In this document: positions 44,691-56,154 of the stretch, one piece after another | How positions within the stretch are numbered: the stretch's first letter is position 1 | Layout of the letters: each line of letters starts with the position of its first letter | Source of the DNA: Isoetes taiwanensis | Taxonomy: Eukaryota > Streptophyta > Lycopodiopsida > Isoetales > Isoetaceae | Assembly: GCA_021234155.1 (NCBI GenBank) | Contig: JAJEKV010000091.1 | Span: 2,549,501 to 2,613,500 of the forward strand | Direction of reading: 5' to 3' | DNA length: 64,000 nt | Position numbers and translations under genes: made by a program | The notes under the pieces: model-generated | Database searches by the model: none | Told to the model about the DNA's origin: nothing | The model's input: the letters and a program-made list of their open reading frames with translations, nothing else

Positions 44691-46064
44691 AAAATCCGAG
44701 CGACATTGATATTTATTGACATCCGAGGGATCAACAAGGTATGGGATTGCAAGAAATACACAGACCTATTTACAAGGATAGCTACCATGACGACTGCCAA
44801 AGTTTATCACTTGGTTATTATCATGCGCTCTGTGAATTTGCCCAATTGCTTGTACAGTCAGAACCAAATTCAGGGCGGTGGCCACCTATCTTTAGGTTCT
44901 TATGAAGAAATGGGATGGGAGAGCAAACGAAGGGTGAAAGAACATCAGTACTATATTAGTCATATGTGCATTAACAGGAGTGATGTTCGTGTAGCACCTG
45001 TGCAACCAGAGCTGGAGCTTCGCCTATCTCCACACAGCAAGGCTCCTAAGTCAACACCATTGCCTCCAATGCCGCTAACAGGTAATGAGGATGCCGATGA
45101 GAAGATAAAAAAGAAATTTCAGACTCTTTTTACAGGCAAACCAAGATTCAAATGGGCGGCAATGGAAGGAGATCTTGTATTGAAATGCCAGCTGAAAACC
45201 TCGTATGCCTACCATATTGTTGAACAGCTGGTGCCCACTGACGGTTGCGTTCTGGATTTCTTTTCGGCTGGGACAGCTTCTTGTGTCGCTCTTATGCAAG
45301 GCAAAAAGAGCGTGGCCTTCGAAAGTTCAGGTAAAGTGTGCCGTTTCCTGAGGGCGTTCTTGGAAACGCTTGAGAAAATGGCCAGTCAAAGTACGGGGGG
45401 GTCTGAAGAAGAGGAGAAAGCAGAGAATGCAGAGCCTGATCCTGCGCTGCCCAACATCAGTATCACCCAAAACACAGATATATCAAGGTTGGATACCATT
45501 TTGGAAAACCTCGATGCTAAGTCCTACGAGGAGAGAATGCAAGAAACAAAGCGCTTGCTTGAAGCGACGGAAAAAGGTATAGAAGCCCTCGAGCCCACTT
45601 TTCAAAAATTAAGTGCACTTAATGAGAAGCTTGATGGGTACATGCCATTCTTGACAGGCGAACATAAGTTTGAATACTTGGGGGTAGAGCACATGGAAGT
45701 AGACAAAGATCACATTGAAACAGACCAACAGCACATGGAAACAGACCAAGATGAGGCTGTTGGGACACAAGAGCATCAGGTACACAGCAAGAAGCAGAAG
45801 CTCTTTCATCCACAGCAGATTGCTACTCAATCGGAGAAGGAACTTATAGGCGGGAACAGTGCAGGGGAGAGTGAAAAATGGGAGCCTGATTCACATGTGC
45901 AGCGCATCGCAAACGCCATGGGTGTTGAGATTCCAGAGGTCACAGGTTATTCAGAGATGGACACAACACAAGCTATGGAATTGGGTAGAGAGCATGTCAT
46001 CCGCATGGCCAATGAAATGGGTGTGATACCTGATAGCGTATCTGAAACACAATCACAAGAATGA
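44661..46064 (+). CDS. Methyltransferase-like protein (class-beta amino-MTase fold suspected), N-terminally incomplete
   Basis: An intronless frame of about 467 codons; the first in-frame ATG is at 44787 (MTTAKVYHL), giving 426 residues. A motif resembling the SAM-binding motif I of DNA N4/N6 amino-methyltransferases (VLDFFSAGTASCVALMQG, about residues 154-172) is preceded by KTSYAYHIVEQLV, where such enzymes have the KP…L…I helix. Upstream of the ATG the same frame reads LIFIDIRGINKVWD-KKYTDLF, in the place and style of motif IV (DPPY-like), but with DIRG. That order (IV before I) fits the class-beta layout. The C-terminal half is acidic and coiled, with HME-D repeats, an NLS-like SKKQKLF and two copies of a RIANAMGV/RMANEMGV motif. 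It lies between two halves of a family-C LTR and looks like an inserted, possibly retroposed or captured gene lacking its 5' end. The catalytic motifs are degenerate, so activity is doubtful. Confidence 0.5.
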   Translation, partial: KIVCFKSACSKIRATLIFIDIRGINKVWDCKKYTDLFTRIATMTTAKVYHLVIIMRSVNLPNCLYSQNQIQGGGHLSLGSYEEMGWESKRRVKEHQYYISHMCINRSDVRVAPVQPELELRLSPHSKAPKSTPLPPMPLTGNEDADEKIKKKFQTLFTGKPRFKWAAMEGDLVLKCQLKTSYAYHIVEQLVPTDGCVLDFFSAGTASCVALMQGKKSVAFESSGKVCRFLRAFLETLEKMASQSTGGSEEEEKAENAEPDPALPNISITQNTDISRLDTILENLDAKSYEERMQETKRLLEATEKGIEALEPTFQKLSALNEKLDGYMPFLTGEHKFEYLGVEHMEVDKDHIETDQQHMETDQDEAVGTQEHQVHSKKQKLFHPQQIATQSEKELIGGNSAGESEKWEPDSHVQRIANAMGVEIPEVTGYSEMDTTQAMELGREHVIRMANEMGVIPDSVSETQSQE

Positions 46065-46158
46065 ATATTGTATATTACTTCCTTCAATGGAAATTTTGGT
46101 TTCAGGAATATGAATTTTGTCTTTACTACTACTTCGTGCATGTTTAATGCTAAAAATA

Positions 46159-46322
46159 ATCGCGCCCGCGATCCTCTGTGGCAAATACATGGCTTTAAAT
46201 ACTGAAATTTTTGTGATATGCTTGCTCCACTATACCTTCTTTTAACGCAATGCTCTCATATGGTTTTAATAAAAGGCTCATTAATTTGTCTCCTTTCAGC
46301 TGCGAAAGATCGCGTTCGCGAT
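46159..46322. other. Two ATCGCG-NN-CGCGAT palindromes
   Basis: ATCGCGCCCGCGAT at 46159-46172 and ATCGCGTTCGCGAT at 46309-46322 share identical 6-bp arms with different centres, 150 bp apart, just downstream of the methyltransferase-like ORF. CpG-dense sites of this sort are rare in the AT-rich surroundings. Confidence 0.85.
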
Positions 46323-46429
46323 TCTTGCGATAAGATTGAGCATTCCCTCCTACTACAGTCTACTCACGATGGACCTTTGCATGAGCTGTAAAAATTATAT
46401 TTCCGAACAACACTGAATCATTTGCAGAA

Positions 46430-46826
46430 TTTGTGCAAAAAAACGCCAACTTTTACTCAGTTGGTAGCAGTTTCTGCACTATATGGCTAACCACTAACCT
46501 ATTTCATGCTAAACGAGAATTCCAAATTTCTCTAATTAATTAATTCATGCTTGCAAAGGAAGGGTCCAAAAATCCTGAAATTAAATACCAAGCATCCTCT
46601 ACTACTGTTCTCTCACTATTCCAAGTTTGAAGAAGTTTCAGTGCACGGGTCCCAAGATATGGATATGCAAACGTGGCACTTCCAAAACTGTCAAAATTTC
46701 AGGGACAGTTGAACTTTTGCAATTTTCTCCATTCTAATTCATCATTTGCTTTGAGGATTGATCACCCTAAGTGATCTGGAGGTTCTAAACCACTGAGGTT
46801 GAAGGTTTTGCCAGGAACACCTTCAA
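46430..46826 (+). repeat. Family-C LTR, 3' end of the split copy
   Basis: The phrase GATCACCCTAAGTGATCTGG at 46764 and GAGGTTCTAA match 3384-3410 near the end of the complete LTR. The sequence reaches CTTCAACA at about 46826 and then changes to B-type LTR sequence. Confidence 0.6.
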
Positions 46827-46828
46827 CA

Positions 46829-48238
46829 ACATGTTAGTACACATCAATCATACTCAAAATGATATACCACCATGAAGGGTGGTCCATCCATCATCATCAT
46901 CTAAATGGTAACACAAGCACAAGATAACATAAGCAATATATCATAAACAAGGGCTCTACCCTGGGCTCAGATTCCATGGGGTCGATGACGGTCAGGGCCC
47001 TAATATATCAGCAGAAAGAGGTATAATATGGCGTTGGCTGGCATAGAACAATGGCTAGGGTAGTCCACTCCATCCGCCCTCATGTGCACACTTTGTAGAT
47101 AGGCTGAAACATGCTATGGCATGATTGTAGCCTTCCGGAGACGTAATCTCATGGAATCACTCTATGAGACTACTCCAGGTTACATCTCCCCGGTCCGATG
47201 AGGCAGGTCAGGGAGGTGTCCCCTCCCCGGGCATGACGGATTCCTGGGTGTGCCAGAGAATACATGCCACATCAGTGATCCCTGCATCCGTACCCGACTT
47301 ACTCCACTAAATCTAAAGGCCGGGTCACCTATCTGTTCGAGTCCCATGACGTCCATATAGGCACTCATCCTGGGACTCAGAGAGTGTCAGACCCACACTC
47401 AGCCCACACTCAGTGACCGACTATAAGCCTAGACAATGTAGAAGTCCTGCAGCCACGCTAGGCAAGACCCTACCTCCGTTTCACCATCATACCCGTTATA
47501 TGGTGCTGAATCACAACATAGCATCCACAACCAGGTGGGCTCTTGTGCACAGGTCGCATATATTGGGGTTTAAGGGATTCTAACTAGGAGCATCTTTACT
47601 TCTACATAGCCTTTAGGTCTCTACCCCCCTTAATCCCCACAAACACAGGAGGAACAGAAAGAGAACTATCATTATACATCCATCCATCCATCCATCCATA
47701 GCTTCGAATAGAACATAAAATAGAGATTGACCATACATCTATTCATACAAGGGTTAATTCTAGCTATCTTCTAAGCATACAAGGGTGAATCCTATGACTA
47801 TCTAGGAATCCAAGCTATCTACGTACTAACCAGAATCATAGCTAGATCTACTATCTCTCTAGTTCTCCATCCTTCTAGCTGGGGCAGGGTTGAACAACAG
47901 CTCTTCCTCTACCAATCCCGCCCCCAATTCGAGTTGGGTCAAATTGGGGTGGAAGCCTCAATTCTGGTATCCCAAATTGGCAAGCTTACCTTGCCCAATG
48001 GATTTGGGCCAGGTGGCAACTTTAGTTTTGTTAATATTAACTAATTTAATATTTTAACCCCTTTTAATATCAGGTTAAGCCCTAAATTCGAATTAGGGTT
48101 TAGGGTTAGGTTTCCACCTTAATAATTAATGATTAACATAGCTACCCTTAGCTTACGAATAATTAATGCACCATTAATTATTCATAGTGACATGTCATGT
48201 ATTTATATCCCAAAGGCATATAAATACGTGGAACGTCA
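46829..48238 (-). repeat. Diverged B-type LTR (partial)
   Basis: It matches 14450-15797 in the same orientation with many differences (ACC-GAAGGGTGGTCCA, GTAGTCCACTCCATCCGCCC, CATCTCCCCGGTCC-ATGAGGCAGG). It ends GGAACGTCACA at 48238, like GTCACA at 15797. The first 230 bases of the LTR are missing at its left edge. No PPT is visible on its right, so it is probably a solo or truncated LTR. Confidence 0.75.
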
Positions 48239-49446
48239 CACAATATTGGTCATTTGACATTTCATGTTCCAAGCTTTATATTGAGCAGTTCCATAATCAA
48301 TTTCATGGGAAGAACGAGGTCTCGTAACTTACTAGAAAGTTTCCGTGACTTCTATGCTCATACTTAGCTTATTCTAACAACTAGATCTACCTTGCTAAGT
48401 ATCTAACAGTGGTATTTGTGATTTAGATCTATCCTTCCGTGTTCTCTTGTTTGTTTGTTTGTTTGTTTGTTTGAAGAGGCTAGGGTTCTTATGATGCTGA
48501 TGTGGCCTGGAGGTATGAATCCTCCAGTCCAGAGCGAGAAAGATTCCTTGGAGGGCAAGATTAGGGCCCCTCTCCACTAGGGGGTTTTGGAGACGTAACT
48601 GTGCCATGTGACCCCTTAAACTGGCACAACAACAATTACCACTGCATCTCAATTTTGCTAATATGGCACAGTAGCCTCATTTCCTTCAGATGCTTTGGTT
48701 CCTCATCGAATTTGGTTACTATTCATTTTACAACCCTCGATCTGATGTGGCACCTATCTCAATCCTTGATTTCTAGATTGTGTCTGGTTTGAATTCGCAT
48801 GTGGGTTTGTCTTCTTCTGAAATTTCTTTGTCTTCTACAGATTGAAATCTCCTTGATTTGTTTTCTTGCATCATTTCCAAGTTAGCAGTAACAACATTCA
48901 ATGGGAATGGCTATGATTTGAATTCTTCCAAACTCAGGTTACACCCTAATGGAGATCCGCCCTAACGGAGATCTGCATTAAGGAGGAAGTTCACTTGTTT
49001 GTAGCCGCTTTGGATGAAATGATTATTTATACAAGCCCTCATATGGTTGGCGAAGTACTCATATGCTGCCAAGTAGTTGCTAGGGTGGAGTTGCCTCCTC
49101 TCGCGCATGGACCCTTTATCGCCCACCCCCCTCCCCCCCTCTAAAGTATATTGCAGACCGTTGATAAAAAAATATCAATGGATAAGATTTGTTTGCACTA
49201 TAACAGGGCTCAACTACCACTATTTATGGGTGCGTGTGCGTCATAATTTCTCTTTCCCATCTCTATTTAGCACATGGAGACATGCATGTGAAAGCTATTT
49301 GGAAGGGTTTTTGGGGATGTAAAAAATTGCCAAGTTTGCCTCTTAAGTCTCTTTGAAAAGCTTCGAAAAAAAGGATGGAGAGCCTTGCACGATAAAAGGA
49401 GACCCCCCTTACGAAAGGGGCCATCAGACCCCTCCTCTTCTGCCTA
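48239..49446. other. Intergenic, with a (TTTG)n microsatellite
   Basis: No gene was recognised. A run of about six TTTG units lies at 48447-48473. TGGTATTTGTGAT near 48407 only loosely resembles a PBS. Confidence 0.6.
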
Positions 49447-49672
49447 CTCTAGTTTTTTTGTAGTATGTCAGAATCAAATGGTTTTGGGTTCATGTGAAAT
49501 GCAAACAAGTGAGGAATCCAAAAAATCTATTTTTAAACAATTTTGACTTTGACCGTGTCTCTAGTTTTTGTAGCATGTCAGAATCAAATGGTTTTGGGTT
49601 CATGTGAAATGCAAACAAGTGAGGAATCCAAAAAATCTATTTTTAAACAATTTTGACTTTGACCGTGTCTCT
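49447..49672 (+). repeat. 112-bp tandem duplication, nearly identical copies
   Basis: Units starting CTCTAGTTTTTTTGTAG at 49447 and CTCTAGTTTTTGTAG at 49559 are otherwise almost the same through TTTTGACTTTGACCGTGTCT. The duplication is recent. Confidence 0.95.
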
Positions 49673-50062
49673 GCTTTTTTATGATATGCTCTTAACTGGG
49701 AGAATGATGGCAATCCCACCCTAGCTTCAAGAAACTGCTATGCGTCTCAACTTTGCATGTTCTTTGTTTTCACAATTTCCTTGTTTTTCAGCTAGAAGGT
49801 TTTCAAACCTGCTCATCTAATTCTTCCGGTCATCTAGCAGGACTGTACACCAGGACTGTGTGTTCAGATGTACTATTGTATCAGGCTATTTGCACATTTT
49901 GTTCTTGATTAATAGAAAATAAAATAAATTTTTGAGTGACATCATTGACGGCTTTGATATCAAAGATTTCAGGAAACCTTCCGCAATCCATATGTGTTGG
50001 GTTATATCCAGGTCATATTCCTAGTCGACAAAAAGTAGTCTAGAATTTTGGGGGCTTCCGTG

Positions 50063-53000
50063 CACTGTTAAAATTTGACGGCTTTCATGCCCGTTTTTGG
50101 CTAATTTGCCCGTTAAAATGGGCAGAAAAAAAATTTGCCCTGCATATGACGGGCATCGAATAGTTAAATGCCGGCCATCGGAAAGACAAAAAAAATATTT
50201 TCACGTCATTTGAAAGGCTAAAAATGTAGATTTGCCTGTCATTTTTTCTGATAGCTCATCCATATAATATATTTAATGTAATATGGTTTATGCCTGTATT
50301 TCTACATATATCACCACCAATGACCATAAATAAAAATACCTAGTTTAGAAATGCCAATGGTACAGACTATAATAATTAATGTGCATCGTCAAATTTAACT
50401 CGTCGCGCCAAAAGACAATGCAACAACTGTTGGCATTGAGTATATCCAACAACATTGAACCATTTCTTGTATTCTCCTGTATACACGGTTTTTTTGGGCG
50501 GGAAAAAATGAGAATCTGGGAAACAGCCAAGCTACTGTGCCGCCGAATCGATTTGTATTGCTGAAACAATGGAATATTTCGATCAAGAACCCTTTGATTG
50601 CAGTCGGATTCAACGTTTTACAACCGGATTGCAGCCGGATTTAGCAGTTTTACAGCCCAAAGGATCGAAAACATACAGCCAAAATGCATTTTACTGTTAA
50701 AGGGCCTAAGAATAAAACGCACAGAGGGATTTATACAGTTCAGTGAGCCAAGAGAACGATTTTGTTGCATGAAACCAAATCGGAAGTTAGCCAAGAGAAC
50801 GATTTTGCTTGAACTCAAATTAGAAGTTCTTTCATCCAGTGGGCTTGGGTTTCTTCATCCAGTGATTCTCTGCACACAAACATTCTAAGCAAAAACCTTA
50901 GTATGTATTGTAGCTCTCTCTCCAGCATTATCTTTTGTAACTTTTTCAGTTCAGTTCTTATGTTCATTGAGATTTAAGGAAATTGTTTATGTTTCAGATT
51001 TTATAACAGAAGCATAAGTTTTATACTTTTTATATATGCACGTTCATATTTTTTATTCAAATGCATCAGTTTGTGCTTGACAATGAGATTATGGAGAGAT
51101 CGGTGACCAAATAAAATAGTATCCTTCGTTATGGAAGACGCACCAGGTAGGTATCTGGAGCTTTCTTAATTCATAATTTTCTCATATGTTCCTTTTCCTT
51201 ATTTCTGTCATTTTGATTCATAGGAGTAGGTTCATCCAAGAGGAAAAAGAGAAGGAAAGCAGATCATTGTAGATCTATGCTTTCCTTTTATAAATTGACT
51301 CAAACTTCAATTGTTAGTTCAAGTTCTCAGACACAGCAGCATCAACAGAGAAGAGTTGTTGAGGGATCAAATGAATCTATGATAGAAATTATATAGGGGT
51401 CTACTAGTATTGGAACAGATACACCTTCTATTGTTAGTTCTTCTTCCATTAACAAGAAACGGAGATGGAGAAATGAGTAGACCAAGATTCACAAATGGGC
51501 TTTCAGGGTTAAAAGTGCAACACATGAAGATCGTGCAAAGTGTAGCTGGTGTATTGACGCCAAAAAAGATAACACTTACACGAGGGAAGGATCTAAAATG
51601 ATGCAGTTGTCAGTTCTAAATGATCATGCAAAATCATAGGATCATAAATTTGCAGCCGCTAAACATATAAGGCGAAAATGCAAAAGGCCCAATCGAACAT
51701 CAAATTGATGCAGCTCACCTTTCAGAAATGTCCAGGGTTATTGCGTGCATTCAAAATGTACTTTATGGCTCAATGTACCTTTCCATTGCACAGATTTTAT
51801 GATCTTTCTCTTCATATGCGGCGCCTATGAACACCTGATATTCCTGCTACTGATGAGTATGGCGCGTACACCAATAATATGGCAACACGAGAGTTTCTTT
51901 TAAGTATACGCAATGTTTTCAGGGCCAAGTTGCTTGATGAGGTGAGCTTCTCCCCTTACTTTTCCATTCTCATTGATGAGTCTACAGATCGGACGGTTGA
52001 AAGACATCTTATTTTTTATATGCAATATCTGACTGAAAATGGGAAGGGCGAACCCAAATGCATGTTTGTAAGGCTTCTATCGCTTGAAAATGGTACTGTT
52101 GAAGCTGCTTATGATACTGTTCAAGCATTATTGATAACTATGGATTTGAATGATGATAAAATTGTTGCTATTGCCACTGATGGTGCATCTACTATGTTAG
52201 GGTGTCGCACAGGATTGGTAACTAGATTTCAAGCAAGGAATCCTGAAATTAAAGGTGTCCATTGCATAGCCCATAGAGAAGCACTAGCAGTAAAGGATGC
52301 ATTGACATCAGGGTCAAATGTTTTTGTTTTTTATTTTGTTGACAAGCTGGCTAATAAAGTGTACTCTTGGTTGGGAAAGTCATCAAACCAATAATTTACT
52401 GGAATTGTATGATGAGCATCACTTGAATGTTCTACAAATACATGGTGTGCGATGGCTGTCTAGAGGGCTAGTAATGGAGAGATTGGTTTGTCTCATGCCT
52501 GCTATTCTAGATCAATGGAAAATGAATGACAAAAAACTTTATGAGAAGGCCACTATTTTTCAGGTACAATTTACTATCCATTTCTTATATTTGTAATCTT
52601 TTTATTTTTCATAAGTTAATTAATAGTTCACGTATCTTTCAGGTAAAATTCATGATACATTCCTTGGCAGATGTCCTTATTGAGTTGAATAAGTTATATT
52701 CAGAATTTCAAAGGGAAGGACTTGATGTCACAAAGATAAGCTTATGGTTGGATTTAGTGAAGGAGAAGTTTACTAGGAAGTATCTCTCACGGGATAGAAT
52801 ATTTGGTGAAGGTACAAAACATCTTCATATGTTCATGATCTGTTGCCATGATGGTAAAATAACATTTGTGGATACTGATGGCACTATTCATGAACACCAT
52901 TTGAGGTATGTTCATATTCCAAAAAAGAGGGAGAATTTGCAGGCTCTTGACTTGAATGAGTTTCCTGAAGATAGTGGCTCACTTGCACATTCAATTTGCA

Positions 53001-53786
53001 TTGCTAGATCTTTTATAGATGTTGTATTGGAAGCACTTGCCAGGAGGTTTGCAGATGTGAGTGATGTGTTTATTGCTATGAGTTTTTTAATCCATCTGCA
53101 TATCCTTCGAATGATGTGGATAGAGATAAACAAACTACAGAATGGCTGGAAACTTTACTTTTGAAGTTTGCTTCAAAAGTTGATCGGCTACGATGTTTAA
53201 GTGAGAGAGAAGACTTTGTTAGGACAATTTATAGGGCTGTGAAGAATAAAAGTATGATGGTGGCTTGGTCTATTCGTAGAGATGAAAATGGAACTTGTGA
53301 TAGCTGGTGGAACAGTTTTCCGGCCATAATGAATTTATGGCAAAGTTGCATGGTCATTGTTGGAAGCACAACAAGTTGTGAGCGAGGTTTTTCTCGCCAA
53401 AATGCTATCAAGAGTGCTACAAGAAGTCGTATGAACCTAGAGACACTTGATGCAACAATGTTGGTCTCATTGTGTGATGAACCATTTGAATCTATAGATT
53501 GGCAAGCGTGTTTTAAGGATTGGTATACGACAAAAGACAGGAGAGCAATGCCACTCGTTAATTGATCCATTTATATACTCTTTTTTGAGTTATAATGCAA
53601 GTAATACAAATGGGTATTTTTTCTATATTTTTTTGACTAAAAACTTGGATTCTGTCATTTTAAATTTTTGTCTAGCATTTGAAAGGTTGGAATTTGAGAA
53701 CTTTTTGTCATGCAAAAGGCATAAAATTATTTTGCCTGTCATTAGAAAACCGTCAAATTTTAGAAAACCGTTAAATTTTAACACTG
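50063..53786 (+). mobile_element. hAT-superfamily DNA transposon (3.7 kb) with 8-bp target duplication
   Basis: The ends are imperfect inverted repeats: CACTGTTAAAATTTGACGG on the left, and the complement of the right end reads CAGTGTTAAAATTTAACGG. Sub-terminal repeats of AAATTTGACGG-type follow. CTTCCGTG flanks both sides exactly (50055-50062 and 53787-53794), the 8-bp duplication typical of hAT. The interior carries a decayed transposase gene on the plus strand. 50090-51130 is non-coding. Confidence 0.93.
51131..53565 (+). pseudogene. hAT transposase, decayed
   Basis: This enzyme cuts and pastes the element. Exon 1 is 51131-51146 and exon 2 starts at 51234 after a GTAGGT…TTCATAG intron. 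A basic NLS (KRKKRRK) and a BED/TTF-like zinc region (CSWC … LNDHAKS-DH, about 51480-51640) come first. The core has IDESTDRTVE (51973), IVAIATDGAST (52162) and CIAHREAL. The C-terminal dimerisation region has TTSCERGFSR (53366-53395), so all three acidic residues are present. A second likely intron is 52564-52642. Stops near 51396 and 51476 and frameshifts near 51700, 52385 and 53088 show that it is inactive. It resembles the ZNF862-like branch of hAT proteins. Confidence 0.88.
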
Positions 53787-53915
53787 CTTCCGTGAGACCG
53801 TTGATAAGAAATGGGACATGATAATTAAGCGACCTAGTTTATCGTAAAACCATTTTGAAAAACAGTTATCTGGCAGGTAATAACAGAAAGGAACAAGTGC
53901 TGAATGTCGTTAGGC

Positions 53916-55810
53916 TTATATCATGCATCGCTTTCTTTTGTTGGTATTGGGCATTTTCATGTTTTTCCTTTTATCACTGTCCAACAACAACCGTAAGAAC
54001 TTTCTGGACTGTAACACCATCTCCTCTCTAACTTCCAGACGGCATGATAGTTCCTGCACTCTGCCACCAATATTCACAATCTCTTGGATCCTCATTTCAG
54101 ATACATGATCTAATACGCTCTTTTCTAGCCATATTAGTAGCTGCAAGGGCTTGTTCAACAAATACAGCTCGCATCCTCCGTCAAAGGTGCATTCTTGCAC
54201 GCTTAGGCTTTCATACTTACAAGGATCTTGATACTGTAAGTCACTTACCACACAGACATCTTGCCAGAAAAGTTTGTTGGAAGGGACAGTGTGCTTAACA
54301 TAGATTTCTAGAAAGTTCCAAGATTCTGAAAACATATGCTTTTGTTAGGAACTTATTAATTTAGCAATGTACACAAGAGCAGAAATCAATTTCTTCTTGA
54401 AAGAAAAACTCACTTTGCTGATAGTAGTTTTTGTCACACACTTTTCCTGAGCACTTCAAATCCTTCAAATGAACCAAATCTCTCTGAATACCCAACCCAT
54501 TTGAGGTCAAAGACATTTCATAAACTTGCTCAAGCATATTTTCCAACCCTTGAAGCTGGTGTAATTGCTCATTAATTTGCCTTTCTAAATCCTGCTGCTG
54601 GTATTCTTTGTCTAAGAGAAACTTGTTTAAACAACAAATCGCCCTATTTTTTTCATCCAAATCATATTTGGTGAACATGAGCTGTTCCTCAAGGTCCCGT
54701 AGATGGCACTTCTGTTGTTCATTAAGTTGTTCAAATGTGGATAGGCATGTGGCAACATTTTGAATCTCTTCTTGCATGTCCAAAAGTCTTTCTAGAACAT
54801 GGCTTTCCATTTGCTCAGCTAGAACTTCAATCCGTCCAGCATTATCACAAGCTGCATTGGACGTCATCAAATTCTTAAGATAGGAAAATAGAGGCTTACA
54901 CATGCAACTTGCAGCCTCATAAAACTTTTGCTCAATTCTGTCCCTCATGGTAAAAAGGCTTCTGATTATCGCATTGCCAGCAGTTTCTTGAAGCTCCAAG
55001 ATAGATGATCTTACCTTTAAACTTATATTTTCACCATTCTCAATTACCTCACTTATATGCTTGTACAGCCTGATCACAAGCTTCTTATGTTCACCAAACC
55101 ATATTGCCATTTCTTCTTCTTGAGATTGCATCGAGGCTTCAACAGCTTTCAGTATGCTGAAAAGCTGACTAGCTTGTTGCTTCTGAGAATCCTTAATCTC
55201 GGCAACAAGTTGATTTATTTCTTCCTTACAAAATGACTTTTGAACGTCCTAATATTTTGACAAGTCAGTACACTATAACAAACACTGAAATATTTATAAA
55301 ACAAACAAAAAAAGAACATACAAATCTACTCACAAAATGACTTTTGAACATGCAATACACTATAGAAACACTGGAATATATTTATAGAACAGACAAAGAA
55401 AGAACGTACAAATCTACTTATTTTGTCAACTTTAAGGCGACAATACTAAACTCTATAACAAACTCATTTCAACTCACAAAAGAATTGTTAAACAAACAGC
55501 TTGGACCAAACGAACTTGGATTGCCAACCACAAAAGATCTGCCTTCCTGTCTCAATTCTTCTGTCTTTAAGCCGACGAGCTTAATTAAAGGCAAAGAAAG
55601 AGAACTAAAAGCTTCCGATGTCTGCACAAATTTGAAGCCGAAATAACGGTCCTTAAAGCATTAGGAACTCTCTTAATAAATTGGATTGAATTGTACCTGA
55701 GCAATGGCGTTCATAACATCATATTTCAAGATTTGGAAGCAGGCTTTTGATTCCTCCACAAGATCGCGAGTGAGAAAAACCTTTTGTCGCAGCGCACTGC
55801 TGCTTCCCAT
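53916..55810 (-). CDS. Unknown coiled-coil protein, three exons, apparently intact
   Basis: Exons, minus strand: 55810-55697, 55248-54414 and 54325-53916. Introns have GT…AG ends (GTACAA…ATTAG; GTGAGT…TTCAG, 88 bp). The joined length is 1359 nt, exactly 453 codons including stop, and the frame is open throughout, which supports the model. The start is the first Met in frame (MGSSSALRQKVFL). The protein is rich in long helices with heptads and Gln/Glu/Leu (EQLMFTKYDLDEKNR, LERQINEQLHQLQ; about residues 190-300) and ends in a bipartite basic stretch (KRKNMK…NKRKR) that looks like an NLS. I do not recognise a named family. A structural or chromosome-associated nuclear role is only a guess. The hAT element lies 122 bp past the stop and a foldback element lies about 165 bp before the start. 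Confidence 0.7.
55227..55425. repeat. About 103-bp tandem duplication at an exon-intron border
   Basis: ACAAAATGACTTTTGAAC occurs at 55228 (exon 2 start of the coiled-coil gene) and at 55332. Each is followed by TACACTATA-AAACACTG-AATAT and ACAAATCTACT. The duplicated block therefore carries a second copy of the first exon-2 bases into the intron. Confidence 0.8.
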
Positions 55811-55973
55811 TTCAGCGAACAGAGTCCCCTTATCAGCCAGGCAAGATATTTTAAGGTACACAGGAAAGCTCTTTCCTAATGGGGATGAGCCCAGAGAAAC
55901 GTTGATGGGTCGAAATTGGGGTGGGGTTTCTCCCCAGAACTTTTGGGTCAAAGTTGGAAAAATCCCTCTTCTT

Positions 55974-56154
55974 ATTACGTACTACATAATTCACGCGGGG
56001 AGGGGCATTACGCCCTGTAGGGCTTCGAGGCGGCGCCGTTAGCAGAGGTGGCGCACGAGCGGCGGAGCCGCGAGTGCCCGCCGAGGCTTGTGGCGCTGCC
56101 GAGAAGCCCTACAAGGGCGTACTGCCCCTCCCAGCGTGAATTATGGGACGTAAT
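55974..56154. mobile_element. Foldback/MITE-like hairpin element 1
   Basis: Arms of about 52 bp (55974-56026 and 56103-56154) are imperfect inverted repeats: ATTACGTACTACATAATTCA… against the complement of …AATTATGGGACGTAAT, through GGGGAGGGGCA and CCCT-TAGGGCTTC. The GC-rich loop (CGGCGCCG…GCGGCGGAGCCGCG) is also self-complementary. It lies in the 5' flank of the coiled-coil gene. Confidence 0.85.

Noticed and set aside
48400-48420. Primer binding site TGGTATTTGTGAT beside the B-type LTR
   Set aside because: It matches the initiator-Met PBS only over TGGTAT, is 165 bp from the LTR end, and lies on the wrong side for a minus-oriented LTR.
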